Assembly: GCA_964036195.1 (NCBI GenBank)
Contig: OZ038450.1
Coordinates: forward strand, 6,140,701-6,204,700
Direction of reading: 5' to 3'
Length of the DNA: 64,000 bases
Source of the DNA: Sphaerolaimus hirsutus
Taxonomy: Eukaryota; Nematoda; Chromadorea; Monhysterida; Sphaerolaimidae
A model generated the notes under the pieces. That model saw only the letters and a program-made list of their open reading frames with translations, did no database searches and was not told the DNA's origin. Position numbers and translations under genes: made by a program. This document shows positions 26,201 to 35,700 of this stretch, piece by piece (position 1 is the stretch's first letter; every line of letters begins with the position of its first letter).

Positions 26201-29200
26201 GATGAACACCGCAGCGAGACGAACCACCGTGGGTTGGGGCAGAGTTGTTAAAATACTGGTATTTTTGGAAAGTGTAAGTGTAAATACGCTTTCCAAATTT
26301 TGAGTATGGATACCAAAAGTGTAAGGTATTTTAAAAATACCTAGGAAAGTGTAAATTTTTTTAGAAAGAGCTCTCACTGTTGAGCATTAAAAAACACCAC
26401 TGTTTTCACCTTTAGATCACTTTGTCATTTTCATGCATTATTTGACATTTTACTGCATTTTATAAAACATTTCAGACTGTAACAAATACTTTAGTGGTAT
26501 GAAGTTCCCTAATAATGGCACTTTTTCAGTGTTGATATTTTACTGATTGAGCAATGCGATACACACTGTTTAAATGCAAGAATGGACATGCAGCAAATTT
26601 CAATGCAAAAGCCAGTTGACTTTGTGTCCAGCTGTTGAATTTCCATTGATCTTGTCCTTTTTTACAAAAGTATGATGAACTGTAGAATACCATAAGTACT
26701 GATCAAAGGTTGGAGATCAAAGGCTAGTTTGTACATTTGTCATATTTTCAACATTCAATGCATAACTGCATGTGTGCACTGTGCAGTTATTTGTTGTACA
26801 TGACCCTATTTTATGCTTTCTCAAAAGCATAAAACAGGGCCATCTGAAAGAAAAAAATGCACTTTTTTGTACCTGGGTATTTTGTTCAGGAAAGTGTAAA
26901 AAAAGTGTATGGGTATTTTATGAAAGTTTAAGTGTAAATATAAATACCCATTTACCCGGGTATTTCGGGTGAGTGTAAATACACTTTCGCAACTCTGGGT
27001 TGGGGTCGATGGGTTGGGATGGGTTGATCGATTGTTGAATTGTGTTGATTTGGACGTGGGGGTTGATTGCGTAAGTGGAGAAAGTGTTTTGAGAAGTGGG
27101 AGAAATAAATGAGAAGTGAAATGGAAAGTGAAAATTGGTAAAAAATAAATGGCGAGTTGAAATCGGAAAACCAGAGAAATGCAAACCATTTCATCAATAG
27201 AAATGTTTATTTTCTATTTTCATTCACCTTTTTTCTTATTTTTAGTGTTATTCGTCACTTGCCATTTGTTCTTTTATTTTTCACTTCCCATTCCATTTCA
27301 CCTCTCACTTCCCATTTCGCTTCTCACTTTTCAAACAGTTTTTCACTTCTTCACTTGTGGATATGTATTTACGCTCGTGGGCTTATTGGGCACCTTGTTG
27401 AATTGCAAAGCGTAGTGCTAAGCACTGGTAAATGTCAAAATTTCCCGTCTATGAAGATAGGTATCAACATTAAAATCTTAAAATTCGATGTTAATAAACG
27501 GTAGTGAGTAAGAAATCTAAATAGTTCGTGAAAAGCCGGAAACTTTGTCCATTTGGAAGAAATAAATTCTGCATCCCCTATCCAAAATTGTGATCCCGTA
27601 CCCCCCTCCCTTTCCATGCCGTTTGAACCCGACTTTTGAAAATAGTCTTGTCATCTGACAAAGTGCGGAATTTTCCCACGGGTGTGGTTTTCATGAATGA
27701 ATTAAATAACGATACCATGAATTCAAATTCACAGTTGTGGAACTGGTGCTGCCGCAGACTGCAAGTTAGTCAAATGTGATTCAAATGGGTTGTCGAGTTT
27801 CTTCATTTGCAAAACTAAATATCTTTTTTATTTGGAACCGATTTGTATTATAAAGTTGATATTTTTCAAAATGGCCCAAGGGGATAAAATGATAGGCACA
27901 TAAAATACTGTTATGCTTATTGTGGACGTATATGGCAGTGTAGCCATAAGATGCGCGTTTACATGGTTGTGCTGTGACGACAAAAACATTTGAAGCATCA
28001 ACCACATTTTTGTGATAAAAATGGAAGATTTGACATGTGTCCTCATTGTATATGACGAAAATCGCCACACGCGGGTCTGGCGTATACCTAACGAGATAAT
28101 TGGACATAATTTATCGTAGTTGATGCAAATCGGCCTTGCCGGCGTGGCCAATTTGCACCGACTACGACAAATTTCAGAAGAGAAAAAATTAGAAATCGAA
28201 ATTTTAGAATTAATTGGATAGGTGCATCACGCCAGGCTCATATGTGGCAATTTTGGTGCATGTTGCGTCAAAAACCATTTTGAATTTTGCTGAAATCGCT
28301 AACTATCGTTCATTTTTGATCAATTCAATTATCAAATTACCGTATTACGTCGAATTATCCCCCCTTGAATTAACCCCCCCTCGAATAAACCCCCCCCCCC
28401 CTCAAAATGGGCTGGGGAAATAATAAACCCCCCCTCGAAATACCCCCCCCCCCTCGGAATGATGTACGTCATGTACATAATAAATACGTCATGTACATAA
28501 TAAATATGTCATGTAAACACCTTCCCGGACAAGTTCACCACCCATTTTTTTATTTCACTTTGAACGCAATATCTCCGTCCATGGGGGTGTTTTAAGGCTG
28601 AAACTTTGTATATATAAAGTTGTAAGACCCCCTTACTCCCCAACAATGGGGGGAGGTGCGGCGACTCACTACAGGGTGGGTCGCCATATATGCAACAATT
28701 TTTGTGACGTTTTTGTTGTCCCAAGCAAGTTCACCACCCACTTGATTAGCTACACTTTGAAGGCTATATCTCCAGCTGTGAGGGCGGTAGAAAGCTGAAA
28801 TTTGGGGGATGTCTTGCCAACAACCCCCCTCACAATACACCAGTGGGGCGGCTGCCGATGACCCACTAAAGCATGGGTCACTGCATATAAATTTGATAAT
28901 TTTTTTAAGAACATCCCAAGTGTCAGAAACAAGTTCGCCACCCAACTGCATTACAAAAAAATGTTGTGAGAACATACCTGATATAAAATTGAATCAGATT
29001 TGAACCCTAGTTCTGCTCATAAAATTTTTTCAGTAGGGCACCCACCCTGTCCCATAAACAGCGGACTGAAAATTTCACTTTAAACCAATTTTTTGTATCA
29101 CACTTAAAAAGTTGGTTTACAAAGTTCACTAGGGGAGGGTCTAAGGTTCAAAGTTATGTAAACAACATAACCTCTAAAATGCTCCCATAAGGAAATTTAT

Positions 29201-31453
29201 TTGGGGTGAATGAAAAAGTGAAAATTGTGTCAAATTTTGTTCCTGAAATGACATCATTTTGACATCATAGAATTCACCCCAAGTAAATTTCCTTATGGAG
29301 ACATTTTAGAGGTTATGTTGTTTACATAACTTTGAACCTTAGACCCTCCCCTAGTGAACTTTGTAAACCAACTTTGTAAGTGTGAAACAAAAAAATGGGT
29401 TTAAGTGAAATTTTCATTCTACCGTTTATGGGACAGGGTGGGTGCCCTACTGAAAAAATTGTTTTTGGCTGAAAAAGTGTTCCAACCCGATTCAGTTTCA
29501 TATACAGTATGTTGTTGCAACATTTTTTCAACGCAATTGGGTGATAAACTTGTTTTGGGACACTTGGGATGTTTTTAGAAAATGGTCAACTTTATATGCA
29601 GTGACCCATGCTTTAGTGGGTCGTTGGCAGCCGCCCCACTGGTGTATTGCGAGAGGGGTTGTTGGCAAGACATCCCCCAAATTTCAGCTTTATACAGCCA
29701 TCACAGCTGGAGATATGGGCCTCATAGTGTAGCCAATCAAGTGGGTGGTGAACTTGTTTGGGACACCAATAACGCCAAAAATATTGTTGCATATATGCCG
29801 ACCCACTCTGTAGTGAGTCGCCGCACCTCCCCCCATTGTTTGGGAGTAGAGGGGTCTTACAACTTTATGTATACAAAGTTTCAGCTTTATAACACCCCCA
29901 TGGACGGAGATATTGCATTCGACGTGAAATAAAAAATGGGTGGTGAACTTGTCCGGGAAGGTGTTTACATGATGTAAATATATTACTGTTAATTTGCATT
30001 GCAACTACACATAGACTAGTTTGTGTAGCTATCAACGTTTTATTGTACAAATGTTTCCTGTTTGGTTTCATTTATTACCTGTTTTGGGTATGCAAATGCC
30101 TACTATTTACTACGAAACTTACGAAAATTTCTGGCGAAATAATAAAACCCCCCTCGAATAAACCCCCCCTCGAATTAACCCCCCTCAAATTTTGCTGGCG
30201 AAATAATAAACCCCCATGGGGGTATTTCGAGGTAATACGGTATTCAAATATCGACTTTCGTTGAATGTTTGTGAATTCAACAAGATGCATTAGCACATGT
30301 AATATTGTTGAAAAATAGCTTATGAAAGCAGATACTTCATATTTCAGAAGTATGTGGGAGCACATTCGTTGTATTTTATGAACTGTACTAACATATAATT
30401 GTTTATTATTACATGGTAGAGTGCAGAGATGGAGGGGTTGCCACAAAAATACAACAAAACCAAAGAAAAAACCTGGTGCCAATCCCAGACCCTGTAAAAT
30501 GTAAAATGTCACGCAAAGTGTTAGTTGTCATGACAAATGTAAAGTAGAATGGCAATTATCATGCAAAGTTCAGTAATAAAATCTTTTCTTTTTTGTTTTG
30601 ATTGACATTTGACACTTAACTTTACACTTTACAGGGTCTTAAGTCAATTTGTGAAATTGCGTTGTTGTGCACAAAACATTGCAAATGCATCGTGAATTTT
30701 ACAAAAAAACGTCATTTAATTTTTGAAAAATCAGACTTGACTCTTTAAAAAATCAAATTTTTTAAAATTCAAATCGGTTTCAAAATCAAAAATCAAGTGC
30801 TGCTGAGCCGAGTCACATCGAGTCACATCACATCCTTCCATTAAAACACCCATTTGCCAGAGGCTGTATACGAGTTGGCCAGGACTCGGAAGCTGAACGA
30901 ATTGATGCTGAAACACTCTGCCAAGAGCAGCCTGCTCATAGCGAACATACCCGCGCCGCCGCGCTCGTCCACTCTGGTTGGTTGATTAAAGCAATTTTTT
31001 TGTAATTTTGGTGACTAAGTTTTGTTTGAGATGGCGCTGCACAGATTAGTGCACCACCACAATTTCGGAAACTCGAATGGGAAATTTGTTTTGAACGCAT
31101 GAGTTAACAGGATTGAAAAGTGTGTCAACTACTGTTGACGGCGATCAAATGTCATTCATTCTGGTAAACTCAAATGTGTTCAAACCTGTTTTACACATAC
31201 TTTACACACACACACATACTTTACACACACACACACACCTATCGGACATATTTTACACACACTTTACGAGGTATACAATAATATCGAGAATTATGATATT
31301 GACTACCCCACAGACAACGACATCTGATAGAAAGATCCTACCATACCAAACTTACAGATGCCATCTTATATTCGCTACGTCAATGCGTTGTTCGACAAGC
31401 TGCCGAAGACATTGCTGGTGCGCGGCACGGACACTGAGGTGATTATACACTGA
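12572..31453 (+). CDS. KCC: K-Cl cotransporter KCC-A (SLC12 family), 22 coding exons, 1050 aa
   Basis: KCCs are plasma-membrane, electroneutral K+/Cl- symporters that set cell volume and intracellular chloride. Coding exons: 12572-12754, 13570-13800, 14268-14484, 15236-15357, 15968-16075, 16895-17099, 17180-17227, 18333-18514, 18584-18650, 18709-18972, 19658-19809, 20067-20264, 21624-21772, 22828-22958, 23412-23525, 23863-24033, 24435-24567, 25112-25202, 25265-25300, 26090-26228, 30861-30976, 31358-31453. They total 3153 nt and keep one open frame with matching phases. The start is the ATG at 12572; the stop TGA ends at 31453. Length is close to vertebrate KCCs (about 1085 aa). The family call rests on TM1, TM3, TM6 and C-terminal motifs detailed in the two entries below. 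Exact splice sites are predicted from phase and from KCC-B. Confidence 0.93.
12948..13001 (+). repeat. (CTAT)n microsatellite in KCC-A intron 1
   Basis: Uninterrupted CTAT/TATC repeats of about 54 bp inside a CTATCTATC-family fragment; likely an expansion of its short unit. Confidence 0.95.
13046..13274 (+). mobile_element. Short element, copy 1, in KCC-A intron 1 (same family nested in a KCC-B introner)
   Basis: Begins CCCTGCACGCGTGGTTCCC and ends CATGTCCGCCGAGTATA. Subterminal GCGTGCCAACGAT and its near-complement ATTGGCACGC form an imperfect hairpin. It is the same sequence family, end to end, as 40795-41014. Confidence 0.8.
14490..14959 (+). mobile_element. hAT-like non-autonomous element with 8-bp target duplication at the exon 3 splice donor of KCC-A
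   Basis: Termini are TAGGGTTCAAACGGGATCCC and CCCTTTTGAACCCTA. Perfect 8-bp duplications ATGGTGAG lie at 14482-14489 and 14960-14967. The duplicated octamer contains the exon 3 donor (CATG/gtgag), so the intron now has a decoy donor 478 bp downstream. The interior is made of GATCGGGATT/AATCCCGATC repeats. Related copies: 656-846 and a fragment at 41386-41440. Confidence 0.85.
16093..16744 (+). mobile_element. hAT-like non-autonomous element in KCC-A intron 5
   Basis: Left end TAGGGATGGCCAGCG, right end TTATCCATCCCTC. Flanking octamers ATTGGGAC (16085-16092) and GTTGGGAC (16745-16752) differ by one base. KCC-B lacks it at the same place (TTAGGACGTTACATCG at about 37999), which serves as the empty site. 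Confidence 0.8.
16745..16886 (+). repeat. ATCGATATCGA-rich repeat just before KCC-A exon 6
   Basis: Dense TATCGAATATCGATATCG motifs ending about 10 bp before the exon 6 acceptor. The homologous KCC-B position (38708-38860) has the same repeat. Other copies: 1186-1343 and 9815-9990. Confidence 0.75.
17695..18263. mobile_element. CAGGGG-ended CTATCTATC-rich element in KCC-A intron 7
   Basis: Begins CAGGGGTTTTGTAGATTTGG and ends TACTAAACCCCTG. It contains several GGGATAGATAGATAGCTG units and homopolymer G tracts. It is inserted in a copy of the CAGAGTTG family (17247-17694). No clear target duplication. Confidence 0.7.
19014..19480. mobile_element. CAGGGG-ended CTATCTATC-rich element in KCC-A intron 10
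   Basis: Same ends (CAGGGGTTTTGTAGATTTGG, TTCTAAACCCCTG) and the same internal order as 17695-18263, 467 bp. It is 41 bp past the exon 10 donor. Confidence 0.7.
20457..20640 (+). repeat. ACGCACAGAA minisatellite, KCC-A intron 12
   Basis: Repeated CGCACAGAAACTCGGC and CGCACAGAAGCCCGTTA units, followed by an inverted GCCGAGTTTCTGTGC near 20605 and more inverted units at 20860-20950. A similar GTGCGAAACGGGCGT block lies at 53085-53200 in KCC-B. Confidence 0.75.
20993..21433. repeat. CCGTATT-family element, KCC-A intron 12
   Basis: Starts TACCGTATTACCTCGAATTA and ends GGTATTTCGAGGTAATACGG + TA. Between the inverted ends are runs of CCCCCTCGAATTAACCCC and a unique middle. Further copies or parts: 25323-25680, 28339-30242 (interrupted), 33236-33375, 33850-33960, 34525-34812, 36604-36768, 42351-42750, 48266-48690, 48760-49042, 49987-50160, 51380-51483, 58965-59060 and 62756-63203. 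Confidence 0.8.
21624..31453 (+). CDS. KCC: KCC-A exons 13-22: cytosolic C-terminal domain
   Basis: Exon 13 encodes the last membrane segment and GDALGGLKQTIASMALF, matching the KCC GDGIRGLSLSAARYALL region. Exon 14 starts with the WRP motif, and exons 14-16 give the universal-stress-protein-like fold (LGPLRTNCVLV type strand at exon 16: VGPLRTNCVLVTRPP). Exon 17 has DVWWILEHGDLL, equivalent to vertebrate DVWWIVHDGGMLML. Exon 18 aligns with RMRIFTVAQ. Exon 21 has the KLNE motif (LARTRKLNELMLKHS), and exon 22 ends YVNALFDKLPKTLLVRGTD then EVIIH-stop, matching the vertebrate LVRGGGREVITIYS end. The long acidic insert of vertebrate KCCs is absent. The Thr of the vertebrate HTAVKLNE motif (a WNK/SPAK site) is Arg here, with a Thr one residue later. 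Exon 15 uses donor A/gttggt and exon 17 uses AA/gtctgt, both weak but phase-forced. Confidence 0.9.
21814..22129. repeat. GGCGCC-family repeat, KCC-A intron 13
   Basis: Bounded by CTAGTGATGCGAAAAGCGCC and GGTGCTTTTACAACACTA, and made of imperfect AAGCGCCAATGGCGCC units. Other copies: 31970-32140, 33484-33695, 36191-36493, 45630-45790, 45880-46360, 47061-47130, 47922-48105, 51497-51686, 51970-52160 and 56930-57205. Long frames on both strands in these blocks are periodic-repeat artefacts. Confidence 0.8.
24122..24335 (+). mobile_element. Introner-family copy inside KCC-A intron 16
   Basis: Left end GGGGCACTCCCAGATCCTGC, right end CACAGGGTCTGGGGGAGAC. It shares the AAAATGCCCT and TTTTGCATGACG-like interior with the splicing copies. 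It lies inside intron 24034-24434, so its own ends need not be spliced; the right terminus has decayed. Confidence 0.75.
26240..26997 (+). mobile_element. hAT-like non-autonomous element in KCC-A intron 20, perfect 8-bp TSD
   Basis: Termini CAGAGTTGTTAAAATA and TTTCGCAACTCTG, flanked by perfect octamers GGTTGGGG at 26232-26239 and 26998-27005. The interior is rich in AAAGTGTAAGTGTAAATAC motifs. It starts 11 bp after the exon 20 donor. Related sequence: 17247-17694, 47390-47640 and 53640-54085. Confidence 0.87.
27781..28107 (-). other. Unassigned 108-codon open frame in KCC-A intron 20
   Basis: The frame starts MSNYLVRYTPDPRVAIFVIY and ends FANEETRQPI-stop. It lies in non-repetitive DNA between a hAT-like element and a foldback. 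Composition looks protein-like (YNEDTCQIFHFYHK), but no family was recognised, and an overlapping frame of equal length exists. It could be a nested single-exon gene, a relic or chance. Confidence 0.25.
28511..29970. mobile_element. 1.46-kb foldback element in KCC-A intron 20
   Basis: Nearly the whole unit is an inverted repeat. ATGTAAACACCTTCCCGG at the left matches CCGGGAAGGTGTTTACAT at the right, and the pairing continues through arms of roughly 600-700 bp to a short centre near 29230. It has no coding capacity. It sits inside a CCGTATT-family element (28339-30242); an uninterrupted relative of that host at 48268-48687 shows the empty site. Confidence 0.85.
30473..30640 (+). mobile_element. 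Introner-family copy inside KCC-A intron 20
   Basis: Left end CTGGTGCCAATCCCAGACC is well kept; the interior has AGTAATAAAATCTTTTC. The right end stops at TTTACAGGGTCT, so the outer right repeat is lost. Confidence 0.75.
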
Positions 31454-32754
31454 TTAATTGGAGGAAAGATTGAAGGAAAAATGTATTGAGTATCAAGTTG
31501 ATTAAAGCCATATTGACAGCGAAATGAACAATGCAACAATTGGGTGATGATGTGTTTTATTTTTATTATATGGCTCATTTTGTTACACTGACTTCTCGTT
31601 TTAGATTTAAGTGTTGATTAGGCATTGATTGAGCATTAGGCCCCACACGCACTAGTTGACAACCAAAATTTTCAGAGCTGAGAAATCTGTTTTAAACACA
31701 TTTTAGTTCACCGGAATGTTTCAACTAATATTGACAGTGATCAAAAAAATTAATTATGTAATTGTCAAATATGTTCAAAATGGAACCTCGAATGTGTTCT
31801 ATCATTTTTGGAAATTTCGATTGCCAACTAGCTGTGTGCGTTAGGCACAATCAATGCGGTTCTATCGTATGTGTGGCAGCCTTTTCAACTTTTTTTTTCC
31901 TGTCCACACCCCCCACCCCCCGCGGGATTAATAGTGGGTAAGAACCATATGCACTTGCCCACTGATGAGTTCTTTTGGCGCTTGGCGCTATTTTTGCCCG
32001 GCGCCAGGAACAAAATGCCTGGCGCTTGGAACTGGGGTCGGAAAAGCGTCATGGCGTTTGGCGCTTTTTTTGCCCGGCGCCAGGAACAAAATGCCTGGCG
32101 CTTGGAGCTGGGGTCGGAAAAGCGTCATGGCGCTTGGCGCCGATGTCCTCACGGTTTTTACATCAGTAAGCTACATACCATCAAATGTTTCACCAAAACC
32201 CATTAATTTTTTCATACCGCAATGTGGGTGGGCACTGTATCTGTAGACTGATTTGTATGAACATTGCACGCATAACATTGTTAACCATGAAAAAATCCTC
32301 TGGAAAAATGTGTTCAAATATTTGTGTGTGTTTTCTAAATGACTTTTCAAATTTGGAATTTTTTGGGAGATTGGCGGGAAATTATTTGAGGTATTACGGT
32401 AAACTAGAAGAGATCGTCCTTTTCAATTTCAATCAGCGGTCACGGCAAGGGTGTCAACTTTCCTTTTTCCAGTTCCGTTTACTGCAGGACAAACTTTTAT
32501 CCTTCCGTTTTCCGTTTTAATGTAATGTATGTAATCCGTATGTAATTAATTAAGCTTCACTGTATACTTCCAACAGCAAACTTTCGTCTCTGTTCCCGTC
32601 AACTAGCACGATTCTATCAAAAAAATTCTCTTCCTGCATTTTGCAATAAATGCAGCCAGAGCAGAAGGAATGAGTGAACAACAAAAAATTTACAACCAAA
32701 GCTCCCTAAAAATAGCCCGAATTTTCCACCTGCCATACCTATGTTTGGTGGAAA
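31454..32754. other. 1.3-kb intergenic spacer between the tandem KCC genes
   Basis: Contains an ACTAGTTGAC-family unit (31640-31850), a GGCGCC repeat (31970-32140) and about 500 bp of AT-rich sequence before the KCC-B ATG. All KCC-B proximal promoter elements that are not intronic must fit here. Confidence 0.6.
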
Positions 32755-35700
32755 ATGGGTGATGCAAATAAACTCGAAAAGGGTGAAAGTTTGAAAGCTG
32801 TAAGCGTTACTAGTGACACGAAAACTGGCAAAATCGACGTAAAACCCGCGCCAAAATATACCTACTTGTCAGCGTTTTTGAGAACATTTACACCTGAGGT
32901 TTGTTGGTGTGGGATATAATATGTATGCACAAATGAACTTAAATGGTTTGCTGGAAACATGTCAGTGAATGCGGTGTAAAATGCTGTGTAAGCCGTGTAA
33001 AATCATAACTGCACAATGATTGAGCCAATAAGTTGCATTGTTTGTTACGGTAGGCGCTCTATGTTTTAACATTCTACTTTGAAGCACAATTTTAGTATAT
33101 TTATTTGTTCTTCTTTTTTTTCTGAGATAATTTTTCTTACGATTCACTTCTGAAATTTCGTCAGTCATTTCGCGCAACATAATATCACCATCATTTACGT
33201 TTCAAGAATACCACAACGTGACCGCAATCTTGCATACCGTATTTCCTCGAAATACCCTCCCCGCTCCCCCCCCCACGGAATACCCCCTCAAAATGGGCAC
33301 TATGAATTGATTAGCCCCCCCTCGAAATACCCTCCCCCATTTTGGGTGTATAGGGAACGTAGACGACAAAAGCTACGGTATGTGATCCGGGCAATGCAGA
33401 ACAGACGTTAAAAACAGTGACTGTGTTACGTTAACACCTGTTTTATACCATCTACATATGTAAGTTTATAGACTCTTATTTAGTGATGGAAAAGCGCCAT
33501 GGCGCTGGCGCCTGGCGCTAGCGCCAAAGCAAAAAGCGCCATGGCGCTTTTGGCGCTTGACGCTAAAACGCTCTGGCGCCATTGGCGCTTGGCGCCGGGA
33601 TCTGAGAAAGCGCCGTGGCGCTTTTGGCGCTTGGCGCCATTTCCTGGTGGCGCTATTGGCGCCTGGCGCTGGCATTTAAATTAGCGCCAAAAAAGCGCCA
33701 ACCGTGGTTATAAAATTCTCATAATTCAGTGAAAATCAACAAACCAGCTGATCAATTTTGAGAATAACAGAATAAATATAGATAAATATAAGGATATAAG
33801 GGAACATTTATATTAATAAAATATTGATTAGGTAATATTTGGGGCAAATGTATAAACCCTATTTCCTCAAACCCCCACCCCAGGGGGTTTATTTTTTCAG
33901 AGTGCAAATTTTGAGGGGGGTATTTTGAGGGAGGGGTATATTACTTCGCCAGGAATTTTCGTATAGGATTGTGTAAAGAATAGGCATTTACATACCCATA
34001 ACTGGTAATAAACATGACTAGGAAAATGGGATATAATAGTACCTACACTCCTGTTTACCTCGATCCGCACCTTTGTGATTTTTTTATAAAAAGTTTTGTC
34101 ACACCCCCCCACCTAACTTTACAGTGAATTTCATCCCATACAAAAAGTAGCCCAAAGAGTTGCCTAAATGCCCATTGGCGCACCCCCTATTGTAACGCCA
34201 TGTGGGCTGTGTAAATGGCCCACACATTTTTTTATACCAAAATGCAGTGATCACCTTTTTCCATACGCGTTTCGTAAAATAATTATATTCTGTCAGTCAG
34301 GGCCGGAAAACTGCTTGGAAGACATAAAAAAGTCCTAGCTTAGTGCCAAATGCCATTTCAACGGCTTATTTAGAGATAGAAATAAGATTTGGACATTTTC
34401 AATTTGTTCAGATTTGTACAGCAGATCACGATCAGCTGTGTTTGTGATCGCTTTATCTGCTCATGCTACATCTGTTCACACAGAGTATGCTACTGTCTGA
34501 AAGAGAAATCCTGTGGCATTTTTTTAATACTGACTCCACTTGAATACAGCCCCCCACACCAGAGAATTGAAGGAGCAAAATTCAAAAACAATTGCTCAAT
34601 TCTTCTTACTACTAATAAGAGTCTTATTCATGGTGCTTATTGTTGCGTTTTTCGACGTCTGCGTATGTTACAAACCACAAATTAGTACTGGGAGTTAAAA
34701 AATTTTTTGGCGAAATAATAAGACCCCCTCGAAATACCCCCCTCATTTTACCCCCAAAATTCTCACTCTGAAACAATCACCCCCCGGGGGGAATTTCGAG
34801 GAAATACGGTGACCAGTTCTGCATCCTCAAATGTAAACATGAATATAAAACCGATACACATTTTCAGGGCCCCCATCCAATCCCGGGAGAAAAACAGCGA
34901 CACCACAGCGAGGCACCTACCCCAGCCAAAAGCAGGCATGGGAAAGGATCGAGATCGCCCAAAACTCCCAGGTATCACTCCCAGACCCTGTTAAATGTCA
35001 AATGTTATGCAAAGTGTCAAACGTCATGTAAAATGCCCTTTAAAATGGCAAACAATTGTGCCATTTTACAGGGCATTTACATGGCTTTTGACACTTTGCA
35101 TAACATTTGACAGTTAACAGGGTCTGGGAGTGGCCGCAGGGCGCAGTCGCGCAAGCTGGGCGTCATGATCGGCGTGTTCCTGCCGTCCATGCAGAACGTG
35201 TTCGGCGTGATCATGTTCCTCAGGTTGCCCTGGATCGTGGGCATCATGGGCGTGCCGCAGGCGTTCACCATGGTCTTTCTGTGCTGTTTGTGTGTGAGTT
35301 TCGTGAACTGTAATTGAAGGAGTCAAGTAAAAAGTCAGGTGTAAAATGCCACGCAAAATGTCACACAAATTTGTCAATTGACATGCGATGTGGCAAAATT
35401 TCTGTAATAAAATATTTAATTTTTTGTTTTGATTGATTGACATGACTTTTGACACTTGACTTCACACTTAACAGGGCTCGTGACTACCTCCTGTAAAATT
35501 TCGGCCCATTTTGAAGATCTTGGTTCATTTTATATCATTTGCGGCACACCGCTGCCATGCGCACACTAGTTGACGATGACATCGGATCTCATCTGGTTTT
35601 CATTCAAATGTTGTTGATGGATCGTGGAACGATGTTCAAATGCACATACGCGGAACGATGTTTAAATGCTTTTCGACATTACTGCATGTACACTTGAAAA

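Noticed and set aside
29541-29932. Frames of 63 and 116 codons matching frames on the opposite strand at 28592-28975
   Set aside because: The match comes from the two arms of the foldback element, not from gene duplication.
32741-32795. ATG at 32741 as KCC-B start
   Set aside because: That frame reaches a stop after 17 codons; the ATG at 32755 opens the exon matching KCC-A.
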